64,000 nucleotides of DNA, from NCBI GenBank assembly GCA_047495785.1, contig JBLDXI010000074.1, positions 682,001 through 746,000 on the forward strand, written 5' to 3'. Each line of letters starts with the position of its first letter. The first letter of the stretch is position 1. Shown piece after piece: positions 11,946 to 23,249 of the stretch. Made by a program: the position numbers and the translations under genes. A model generated the notes under the pieces. The model did no database searches and was not told the origin of the DNA. It was given only the letters and a program-made list of their open reading frames with translations. This DNA comes from Lepidodermella squamata (lineage: Eukaryota; Gastrotricha).

Positions 11946-14900
11946 ATGATTGATACTTTTAGCAAGGACTGGAAAAGGTTCATCATCAGATTTTTTCCAA
12001 TAATTCGATGGCTTCCAAACTACAAGTGAGCTTTTTCATTGTAAGATTTGACGCAACAGCACCTTACTTTTGTAGAATACAAGATCTCCGTTATGACGTG
12101 ATAGCAGGTAACAATAACACCGTGAATGACATCCTACGCTTGAGTTAAAATCCGCAGGTCTCACAGTCGGTCTTACTCTTGTGCCGCAATGCATGGTAAG
12201 AATGAATCGCAGTGAGTTCACATCAGTAAAAATGTCTTGAATCTTGAATCATAGGCATATTCCCAAATGGCCAGCGTCCGACCAGAATTTGGACTTTACA
12301 GCAGTTTCATTGGTCAATTCATCTATGTCTTCCTTGGAACAGCAAAAGATGCAGCAATTGGGTAAGTTGGCCTATCCAACTTAATTTTCACCCTGTTTGA
12401 TTTTCGAATTCCAGGCCTAGTGCGATTGTGAGGTACGGTAATTAATTGAAATAAAGCAGTAATTTTGACTACAATTTATCAAGTATGATGGCCGGGACTT
12501 TGAATTCGGCTAACCCTCTGATCACGGAAGGCGATAACACCTACAGTTGCATTATGGCCTTCATCAGTGGCCTTGTTCTCATCGCCATTGGCGTGTTAAA
12601 GCTTGGATTTTTCGTTAACCTCTTCTCAATACCAGTGGTCAGCGGTTTCACATCAGCAGCCGGGTTTTCTATCATTGGTAAGCAGCTAGAAACTTCGGAT
12701 TAGATTTACAGCATGATTTACGGTTTTGTATGAAAAGCCAGCCAACTTCGACCATTTTTCGGGCTAAAAGGTGCTCCAAACGACACGCCAGGGGTTTTTA
12801 TCAAGCAAATCATCAATGTTTTCGATCGGCACAGCGAAATCAAAGTTTACGATATTGCCTTCGGAGTTTCAGCTATCGGCTTTTTGCTATTCATGCAATA
12901 TATGCCAGAAGTTGTAAACTCTATCCTTCAGCGGCGAAACAAGCGAATAACGAGCAGTGAAAAATTGACCGACTTTCAGATGATATTCATGGAATATTTG
13001 CGACTTTTCGCAGCTGGCCGAAATGTCATCGTATTTATTTTTTCGACTCTTGCGGCTTATTTACTAATCAAAGATGACCATTCTGTTGCAAATGAGCTGA
13101 GCATTGTTGGCAGAATACCAGCCGGAGTTCCACCACCACGATTTCCAGCGACTGAACTCGTAAATTCAACGTCAAATGGCACGGATTCTACGACTGGAGA
13201 AGTTTTGAAAACGACATCAGAAGTTTTTCGGGATCTCACTGTCGCTTTCGTTATCATGCCACTGATGATAATGCTGGAACAGTTTGCAATTTTGAAATCT
13301 CTTGGTCGCAAGAATGGCTACCGAATCGATCCTACAAATGAACTGATCGCGGTTGGGCTCGCAAATCTTATCCAAAGCTTTTTTCAAGGATATCCAGTCA
13401 CAGCGGCGGTCTGTTTTAGCCTGACCTATCTTTAAAGTACTTTGAAATTTATTTCAGGTTACTCGCTGTGCTTTGAACGATCAATGTCGAGTGAAGACCC
13501 AAATTGGAAGTGTAATATCAGCAACAATTGTTGTAATCGCAATCTACGCTCTCACAGAGACATTCTACTACATTTCAAAAGCTGCTCTGGCTGGAATTAT
13601 CATAATAGCCGCTTACAATTTGATCGATTTCAAAATCGTGAGATGATTTCACTTGTTTTTCGTAAACTTACAGCTTTGTGTTAGGTTAAACCTATGTGGC
13701 GAGAGTACAAGCGAGATGTATTCATTCTGATCATCACATTTCTGTTGTAAGAAATAGGCTTATATTTGATTTGTTCGACTCATTATCATTTCAGATGCCT
13801 GTTCTTCGACATGGCTTACGGAATTCTGATCATGATCTTGGTGAGAATGATTAGTTCATTGTAAGCATTTAGTTTTCAACACCCAGCGTAGGTCAACATG
13901 ATAACGTTTCTACGGCCCATTGTGCGAATGGCCATTTACGTCAAACGCAAAGAGCCTACAGTCAAAGATGGCCCAGCAATGACTGTTGTAAAACTATCGC
14001 ACGGAATGAAGTGAAAAAAAGAAATCATCATGAGAGTTAAAAAATGGAGTTCATTATTCAGGTACCCAAGTGCAGATAAATTCCTCGACCGCGTGGCTCA
14101 TGTCCTCGCAAAATGCGAAAAACACGTCGTTTTGGATTGTCAGTTCTTCACTGGTAAGTATGAGTCGCATTTTCGAATCTACCTAATATCTAAATTTCTA
14201 CAGGCCTGGACTTCACTGGCCTCCAGGTATTTGAAGTTATCTTGAATTGTTTGACTCGCATTTTATACTCCAGGCTCTGAGAGGAATATTGCTCATCGCA
14301 ATAAAGCAAAACAAGCACATCATTTTCGAGAATTTATCAGAGCGATTGCAGACAAAGATCGAAGCGATCGGAATCGAGCATTGGCAATACGTGGAATCTG
14401 TCGCCGATGCTGTCCAGCGTAGGTTTCTCACCGCTTTCATTTCATGGCGCCGGAGGAAAGTTTTGTTTTCAGAGTACGCAGCTAAAACACCAAGTCGAGA
14501 AGGATCGGTGCCCGGCGAAAACGTTGCTGAAAGCCGCAGTGCCATGCCGCGACCAGCTTCTTTTTCAATAGCGGGACCTGCAAGGCAATTGTCCCGTTCA
14601 AGGTTGAGCAGAAGCGAGAGTGGACCAAATTCCGGCGCCGTAGTTGACATTTCAGACCAAGCAACCGAGAATCCCGAAGAATGGGACAGGGTTCAGCAAG
14701 AGATCTTGTTGAGTCTAATGGCGGATCAAGCTTACTTCTACCAGGACATTCCCATCAGCGTTGGTAACGTCGATGCCTATCATTTGGGTGAAAGTGAAGA
14801 CGATGAAGACTCGCATGGATCAGCATCTAACAAAGGCGCTTTGTGGTGGGATACGGATCACGGTACTAAAGTGGAAACAGCGAATAAGAGCAGCGCGAAT

Positions 14901-15233
14901 CTATCTCGAGGCTACGCTTCAGCCGCCGAGCTACATTCTTACCTGGCTGAGAGGCACCCTATTCCAACGATTGCTGAGGGTGTCCCATTTGAAGGAGATT
15001 TTTCGCCTGCTGCAACTAGATTGTCTCTACGCGAGCGCAGCCGCGACAAAGCCGTTGTTGATCGTAAACCTCACGTGACAAAGCGAGACGATGAAAAGAT
15101 GCCTGATTTCTTCCCGAAATCTGTGTCAATTTTTGGAAACTCTCGAAGCATCCTGACTCAGATTAGTGACAGTACTCGAGTAGATATCAATCATGTTGAT
15201 TCTAACTATTCAGAGGATAAAAACGTCTTGTAG
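11946..15233 (+). CDS. SLC26 anion transporter, array copy C
   Basis: Starts MIDTFSKDWKRF, with first exon 11946-12025. Core: GLTVGLTLVPQCM, AYSQMASVRPEFGLYSSFIGQ, TAKDAAIGPSA, LGFFVNLFSIPVVSGFTSAAGFS and AAVTRCALNDQCRVKTQ. STAS exons encode HVVLDCQFFTG and LDFTGLQALRG. The tail has ASFSIAGPARQLSRSR, YQDIPISVGNVDAY and ERHPIPTIAEGVPFEGDFS. It is very close to copies D and E over its whole length, so they are recent duplicates. It carries a 51-bp intron at 12433-12483 inside the SAIVSMM block that the aligned D and E sequences lack. Expected at a plasma or epithelial membrane as an anion exchanger or channel. Confidence 0.87.
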
Positions 15234-15758
15234 TTTTTGTCTTTTCTTAGCGCTTGAAGTCTCGTAGTCTTGTAGCTATTTTTGCACGATGAGCAGAATC
15301 TACCATGTTCTCTAGTTCTCGCTCTAGCTAGGAAATAAAAATGATAGCACATGAATTGCGAAAGTCTTCACACGTTCTTCCTTCAATACATATAGATATT
15401 TACTGGGGAACGTTGAAGCAGAGCTTATAGAATCAGTTTACTACAGCATGATGAATGGAAAAGTGATGGAGGGTGTTCAGATCATCTCATTGAAGCACCC
15501 AACAAAGTTGAACTCTCGGTTTTATCTTCGTGATTATCATCACAATACCGGTGCTCTCACGTACAAGCGCATATAGCCTGTAGTAGCAACAAAAAAACAT
15601 GTAATCATTAGCTCTCCCGACGACTATTTTCTCCCAAGGCCCGCGGGCACATGTTTTTTACGCTTCAAGACAATTTACCCTGACAGCGTTTCTCTTGACT
15701 AAATATCCTAAAAGTGAACACCAGTATAATCGAAAAACGATCCTACAATATAAGAGCT
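15234..15758. other. Intergenic spacer, SLC26-C to SLC26-D
   Basis: 525 bp. An AATAAAAAT near 15333 can be the poly(A) signal of copy C. The rest is unremarkable AT-rich sequence with no coding signal. Confidence 0.45.
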
Positions 15759-18700
15759 ATGTTTGATAAATTCAAAAAAGACTGGAGGAGCTACATTCTC
15801 AGATTTTTTCCGATCACGCGATGGTTACCCACCTACAAGTCAGCATTTTTAATCGATCGTCCCATGATCGTCCAATCTTACTTTCATGCTGTTTATTAAT
15901 TCAGAATTCAGGATTTGCGCTACGATATCATTGCAGGTAAGCTGATTTACAACTAAAGCTATAAGTCCTCGCCATCAATTTTTGAAGGTGTAACAGTTGG
16001 CTTGACATTGGTTCCCCAATGCATGGTAAGTAAGGTCTCAACAGCCTATTAACACTTTCGCTTTTTTCAATGACAGGCTTATTCGCAAATGACAAGTGTG
16101 CGCCCTGAGGTTTGATAAATTCCCTGGCTCTCTGATTGAAATATCTCAGATATTTTGAAATAAAGTATGGATTGTATAGCAGTTTTATTGGACAATTAAT
16201 TTACGTCTTCATCGGAACGGCCAAAGATGCGGCAATAGGGTATGTTAAGTTAAGACATCTGATCACCTCAATCAAATTATCCTCAAATTTAGACCGAGCG
16301 CAATTGTGAGTATGATGGTTGGCTCTCTCAACTCGGCAAATCCTCTGATCAAAGAAGGCGACAATACTTACAGCTGCATCATGGCCTTCATGAGCGGCCT
16401 CATCCTCATGGCGATCGGAGTTTTAAAGCTCGGGTTCTTCGTAAACCTATTCTCTATTCCTGTTGTCAGTGGTTTCACATCAGCGGCCGGTTTCTCAATT
16501 ATTGGTATGAAACCCCGCCGTTGACATTTGCTATAATCAATCTAAAAATCAGCTAGCCAACTGCGACCATTTTTCGGCCTGAAAGGATCGCCAAATGAAA
16601 CTCCTGGCGTTTTCGTGAAACAGATAATCAACGTCTACAATCGAAGAAGTGAAATAAAACTTTACGACATCGCGTTTGGAGTATCAGCTATCGGATTTCT
16701 GCTTTTCATGCAATACATGCCCGAAGCAGTCTTGGCGATCATTCAAAGGGTGAACAAGAAGAAGACTGATTCCGAGAAACTTTCGCCTCGACAAGCGACT
16801 TTTATGGAGTATCTGCGACTATTCGCCGCTAGTCGAAACGTTATTGTCTTTATATTTTCGACCTTAGCTGCTTATCTACTCGTTCAGGGCGATCCGACAA
16901 TTCTTAACGATAAACTTTCCATCGTCGGAAATATCCCGGCCGGTCTTCCAGTCCCGCGATTTCCCGATGTTAGCATTGAACCTGCTATGATAACCAATTC
17001 TTCCAACGGAACCGAAGTGGCAACCGAGGGTAAATCAGCAACTGAAATTTTCAGCGATTTGATCGTAGCTTTCATCATTATACCACTCATGATCATGTTG
17101 GAACAATTTGCTATCCTTAAATCTCTTGGTCGCAAAAATGGTTATCGAATTGACGCAACTAATGAACTAATTGCGATTGGATTGGTGAATTTCATCCAAA
17201 GCTTCTTCCAAGCTTATCCTGTTACTGCAGCGGTAAAATTATATTTATAAACTCTAAAGAATTCTATTTGAATTAACAGGTAACTCGATGTGCTCTCAAT
17301 GATCAATGCCGGGTCAAAACTCAACTTGGGAGCGTTATTTCAGCTGTGATTGTACTCATTGCAATCTACGCACTCACTGGAACCTTCTATTACATTTCGA
17401 AAGCTGCACTCGCTGGAATCATCATAATCGCTGCATACAACCTCATCGACTTTAAAATAGTTTGACCCCAGGTCTTAGCCTATAAAAGCCGCGTAACTAA
17501 ACTTGCAATTTACAGATAAAGCCGATGTGGCGGGAGTACAAGCGGGATGTTTTTATTTTAGTCATCACATTCCTTCTGTAAGTCTCTTGTCTCTTCCAGG
17601 CTTAATACACCAATTTTCTCAATGCTGGTTTGCATCATGTTGCAGGTGCCTGTTTTTCGACATTGCTTATGGAATACTCATCATGATTCTTGTAATAATG
17701 TTCAAACGCTCTCTCGATTTTCTAATGGATTCAAATTCATTTTCTAAGGTTAACATGATAACATTTCTGCGCCCGATCGTTCGAATGGCTATTCACGTGA
17801 AGCATAAAGAGACACTGGAAAATGATGGCCCATCAATGACGGTTGTGAAACTGTCTCACGGGATGAAGTTTGTTTTCCTATTTTCCCAAAGACCCGCTGA
17901 GTTAAAAACCTTACGATGGTAGGTATCCGAGCGCGGACAAGTTTCTCGATCGAATCGCACGCATTTTAGCCAGATCTGAAAAGCACGTAGTTCTGGACTG
18001 CCAATTTTTTACAGGTTTCGTTAAGATGGAGTATAATTATTTATACTTATGACTACTGCATTACAAGGGTTGGATTACACAGGCTTGCAGGTAACGTTTT
18101 CTCGAGTAATTTTTCGATTAATTTACGAGTTCATTTTCAGGCTATCCGAGGCATTATGTTGATTGCTATCAGGCAAAATAAGCATATTATTTTCACGAAT
18201 TTATCGGAGCGTCTTCAGAAGAAAATTGAGACAATCGGAATCGAACATTGGCAATATTCTGAGTCCGTCGCGGGCGCTGTTAAACGTTACTAGATACTAT
18301 TTTGCACAAGCATTTTGAGAGTCTTTACTTGCTTTTCAGAAACTCGCCCTCTTCAAAGTCGCCAGCCGTCGAATGATCCCGGTGATGTTCCGATTGAGTC
18401 TCGCCATAACCGTTTGGCGTCTTTCTCAATCGCTGGAGCCGCGCGTCTTCATTCGGTGAAAAATCGATTCAGCAGAACCGAGAGCGTGCAAGCTGATGGG
18501 GTGGTTGTAGATGTGACAGATCCGCCAAAAGCCGAAGCAGCCGAGGATTGGAGCCGTAAACAGGAGGAAATTCTGCGCACTCTCATGGGCGGTCAGGCCT
18601 ACTTCTATCAAGACATTCCGATCAGTGTAGGCAATGTCGACGCGTACAATATAGCTGGAAGTGACGACGAGGAAGAAGAAGTGGCAACTTCGCCTCATGA

Positions 18701-19040
18701 AAGCGTGATGGCATCGGCTGATTTCTCAGCAGTGAGCCTTGCTACTAGCAAACCGGTCAAAAGCTCAACATCTGCGGTTGAATTAACATCTTATGCTGAG
18801 AGACATCCGATTCCCACGGTAACTGAAGGGGTGCCGTATGAGGGTGATTACTCACGCGATTCTCAGATCGCGCTGCGCGAGCGTCACCTTGAAAGGCTAC
18901 ATCAAGGCATGACAACTCGCAGTGGGTCCGAATCAGCACCGGATTTGACTGCTACAAGATCGAAACAACCAGAAACTGAAATACAAACGCAAGAGGAGGA
19001 AGCAAACAGCGCGCAACGGTCGGATGAGCATGATCTTTGA
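15759..19040 (+). CDS. SLC26 anion transporter, array copy D
   Basis: Starts MFDKFKKDWRSYILRFFP. The core matches copies C and E: GVTVGLTLVPQCM, YGLYSSFIGQLIYVFIGTAKDAAIGPSAIVSMMV (read in two parts), SLGRKNGYRIDATNELIAIG, DFKIIKPMW. The STAS domain and tail include ASFSIAGAARLHS, GQAYFYQDIPISVGNVDAYN and ERHPIPTVTEGVPYEGDYS. Two splice sites look weak: the donor after the last STAS exon reads GTTACT where relatives have GTAGGT or GTAAG, and one acceptor ends AAAG (before TATGGATTGTATAGC). The reading frame is kept, so it is probably functional. It lies directly upstream of its closest relative, copy E. Confidence 0.85.
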
Positions 19041-19681
19041 AATATCGGAGACGGGAAATACCGTATCGTGCAGTTACATTTACTATTAAGTGAGATCAAC
19101 TTTAGCATCTAATCTTTCAATGCTGAGTCGTCCTATTGTTCTGTCTAGTTCGCATTCAAATATATTATCAAATATTCAAATATATCCTTTCATTTCAGCT
19201 CTTAATCCTCAAAATAAATAGGTAGCCTTTTCCTTTATTGCTTGCCTCTTGATTTGATATATTTTTGAATATGCGAGCTGTTTAATCGGGCATGGAAATT
19301 TTTTGGCGAAAATGGGTAAAATAGTTATAATTCAGCTGTGTGAAATGATTAGGTTGGTGCAAAATGCGAGCACCGATTTATTAGAGAATAAATCTTCGGT
19401 GTGGGCTTTTTCCACAACAAAATTGGTTCAAAATTCTATGCGTGTTCAACTTCTCGCTGAATACCAGGTGATAATTTGAAGTTTGAAGTGTTGCGCGCGT
19501 ATTAGCATTGTGCCTTTACACCTATAACTTTCTCGGCTGAGTACACGACTGTTGTAACGCTAAAGCGATTAAATGTTAACTATGCGCTCATTACTTATAT
19601 AACACTTGTTGCCAGCCACGAGCAAGGCCGTATTCCGGTAGCAGTTGATGCGTTTTAATTTGACGCCATTTAACACGAGCA
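19041..19681. other. Intergenic spacer, SLC26-D to SLC26-E, with a mariner-like terminal motif
   Basis: Holds AATAAA near 19215 for copy D. TTAGGTTGGTGCAAAA at 19349-19364 matches the outer end of irritans-type mariner terminal repeats as I remember them. No second end and no transposase reading frame are visible, so at most it is a relic. Confidence 0.3.
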
Positions 19682-22600
19682 ATGTTTGAAAAACTCAAAA
19701 AGGAATGGCGGAGTTATATTCTTAGGTTTTTCCCCATAGTCCGATGGCTTCCTAACTACAAGTAATATTTCCTGATAATTAATATTCTCCATATATTATT
19801 ATTCATTTTGATATAGGGTACAGGACTTGCGTTACGACATTATAGCAGGTAGAATTGTTAAAACGGTTAAATTCAACTGTAAAATGAAACTCTGCTAAGG
19901 TTTGACGGTTGGCTTGACTCTTGTGCCACAATGCATGGTAATACATATTTAAGTCACCCAAAATAATTTAAACTCACCTCGAAACTTGTTCAGGCTTACT
20001 CGCAAATGGCAGGCGTTCGTCCGGAGGTTGCAACTTTAAATTTTTACCAATGTTATCAAATCCTACAATCGATTATATCCTCAGTTTGGACTATACACCA
20101 GTTTCATCGGCCAATTTATCTATGTGCTCATCGGAACTGCCAAAGATGCTGCTGTAGGGTAAATTTATTGTCCATATCTTGGTCCATGGGAAACTGAACC
20201 GGTTCAATATTATAGACCAAGTGCCATTGTAAGTATGATGGTTGGCGCTCTCAATTCAGCGAATCCTCTAATTAAAGAGGGCGATAACACTTACAGCTGT
20301 TTGATGGCTTTCATGAGCGGCCTCATTCTCATGGCGATCGGAGTTTTGAAACTCGGATTCTTCGTGAACCTTTTCTCTATTCCTGTAGTCAGTGGGTTCA
20401 CCTCGGCAGCTGGTTTCTCTATAATTGGTGAGTAATATTATGCTTAAAAGGGCTTATTTTACGAAACTACCCAAACAGCAAGCCAGTTGAGGCCGTTTTT
20501 CGGCCTGAAAGGAGCTCCTAACGATACGCCTAGCGTTTTTGTCAAGCAAATCATCAATGTCTACAACAGGCGAAGTGAAATCAAGCTCTACGATATAGCT
20601 TTTGGATTATCGTCAATGGCATTCCTGCTTTTTATGCAATACATGCCGGAAGGCGTCTTGGCTGTAATCCAAAGGGTGAACAAGAAGAAAACTGATTCGG
20701 AGAAATTATTGCCGTGGCAGGTGACTTTCATGGAATATCTTCGGCTATTCGCAGCCAGTCGAAACGTTATTGTCTTCATTTTCTCAACGCTTGCGGCTTA
20801 TTTGCTGGTGCAGGGCGATCCAAGCATTTTGGTCGATAAGCTAACGGTTGTGAAAGATATCCCATCTGGAGTTCCAACGCCGCGATTTCCGATTGTTACT
20901 ATCACCGTTATCGATACAAACGTGAGCAACGCAACCGGTGGCGAAGTCGAAGTTCTAAAATCTGCAAACGCAGTTTTCAGCGATTTGATCGTTGCGTTCA
21001 TTATTATACCACTCATGATAATGTTGGAACAATTTGCTATCCTGAAATCACTCGGGCGTAAAAATGGTTATCGAATTGACGCTACTAATGAGCTTATCGC
21101 AATTGGACTGGCTAATTTCATTCAAAGCTTTTTCCAAGCTTATCCAGCCACAGCTGCCGTAATAATTTAGCCTTAGATTTTGAATCGAATTGGAACTCCT
21201 AACATATTAGGTAACTCGATGTGCTCTCAACGATCAATGCCGCGTCAAAACCCAACTGGGAAGTGTGATATCTGCTGTGATTGTCATCATAGCGATCTAC
21301 GCTTTGACCGGAACCTTTTACTACATCTCCAAAGCAGCTCTTGCTGGAATCATCATGATTGCTGCGTATAACCTTATCGACTTCAAAATAGTAAGGATTA
21401 CTTTCCCAGATTTCGACTGGCAACTTGTATTCTTTTTTAGATCAAACCGATGTGGCGGGAGTACAAGAGGGATGTATTCATCCTTGTAATCACCTTTCTA
21501 CTGTAAGCTCAAGCCAATTTTTTATCTTTTGACAATTTTTCTTCCCATAATAGCTGCTTGTTCTTCGACATGGCCTATGGAATCCTTATTATGATCCTAG
21601 TGAGTTTGAATTTGAATCTTTGGCCATTTGAATAATGACCCTTGATAGGTAAATATGATCACTTTTTTGCGTCCAATTGTCCGAATGGCAATTCACGTCA
21701 AACACAAAGATTCTTCAAGCAACGATGGTCCGCCACTCACTGTTGTGAAGCTTTCTCATGGCATGAAGTATAAGCCCTTTGGAATGAAGGTCTTCGTTGA
21801 TTCTAAACTATTTGCACGCTACAGATATCCAAGTGCCGATAAATTTCTTGATCGAATCGCTCGAATTTTGGCGAAAGCTGAAAAACACGTCGTACTTGAC
21901 TGCCAGTTTTTCACTGGGTTGGACTACACTGGCTTACAGGTTTAATTTACCATCAGGTTGTCAAACTATATCATTTTTAACGCGCGTCTCTTTTCCCAGG
22001 CCATACGTGGTATCATGTTGGTTGCCATACGACAGAACAAGCACGTTATTTTCACCAATCTATCTGAGCGGCTACAAAAGAAAATTGAAGCTATTGGCAT
22101 TGAGCATTGGCAGCACGTAGATACTGTAGCCGACGCGATTCATCGTAATTTATCTACTTTTTTACTCCGTTCTTGTCATCTTTAACTGCCTACGCAGACA
22201 CCCGTCCGTTGCCAAGCCGTGAGTCATCGGTAACAGCCAGCGATGGGCATGTTGAGCACCGAACGCATCGCTTGGCTTCTTTCTCAATCGCTGGACCCGC
22301 TCGCATGTTGTCAAGGCCTCGCTTCAGCCGATCAGAAAGTGTACCAGCTAAAGGCGCTGTAGTTGATGTGACTGATCAGGAGAAGCCGGCTGAGACTGAA
22401 GAAGATTGGGATCGCAAGCAGGAGGATATTCTGCGTAGCCTAATGGGCGGTCAGGCGTACTTCTACGGAGATATTCCCATCAGTGTTGGCAATGTTGACG
22501 CCTACAATATGGAGGAAAGTGACGACGACGACGATGATGATGATGAAGATACTTCATCCCCTCACGAAAGCGTCCTTGGCGCGCCCGTTTTTTCTCCGCC

Positions 22601-22925
22601 GAAGCTTCACACAGGGCTGACTCGAGGCTCATACTCTGCTGGCGAATTGCCGTCTTATCAAGCGGAGAGGCATCCGATTCCAACGATTACTGAAGGAGTG
22701 CCGTACGAGGGTGACTACAGTGAAGAGGCGGCGAAATTGACGCTCCGAGAGCGACATCTCGATAGGCTGCACCTGTCGCCTGGAGTTCGAAGAAGTGCGG
22801 AGTCCGCGCCAAATTTTCTCGCAAGGTCGAGCCCGATCACAACTGGGGCCAGAACGCTGAGTGTTGACGTCAATAAGCCAGAAAATGAAGATGAAAATGA
22901 GCCTTCTACGACTGAAAAGCTGTGA
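19682..22925 (+). CDS. SLC26 anion transporter, array copy E
   Basis: Starts MFEKLKKEWRSYILRFFPIVRWLPNY. Core: GLTVGLTLVPQCM, AYSQMAGVRPE, FGLYTSFIGQ, GTAKDAAVGPSAIVSMMVGALNSANP, LGFFVNLFSIPVVSGFTSAAGFS, then the large exon from 20480 covering RPFFGLKGAPNDTP to AYPATAAV, then TRCALNDQCRVKTQLGS. STAS: HVVLDCQFFTGLDYTGLQ in one exon, whereas B, C and D have an intron between FFTG and the next residue. The tail has ASFSIAGPARMLSRPR, YGDIPISVGNVDAYN, a run of eight aspartates, and ERHPIPTITEGVPYEGDYS. Roughly 800-850 residues. Probable anion exchanger; substrate unknown. Confidence 0.87.
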
Positions 22926-23249
22926 GGACTGTCTCCGCGAATCTATTCAAAGTGCAAATCAGAGCCCAATAACTTTTGCTATCCTTTGAGTGAAACACAA
23001 TTTTTGTACTTTCACAGAAATAACCCTTTCGTAGCGAAAAACCATGACATGAGTGGCGTGATAAGATTTCAAAATAACACGATATCAACATGTCCTGTTA
23101 TCGTTCAAAAACAATTAGTATTGTACAGTGCCTAGCGGCTCCTGATTTATCACGGCCTAGCCCCCCTGTGATACAGCATCCACGCCCTGTCAGTGCTGTT
23201 TTACTACGATATGCGAATAAAAACTAGTTTTTCATGAACATTTTGAAGA
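22926..23249. other. Intergenic spacer, SLC26-E to SLC26-F
   Basis: 324 bp with AATAAA near 23215, plus the 5' UTR of copy F. No further feature recognised. Confidence 0.4.
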
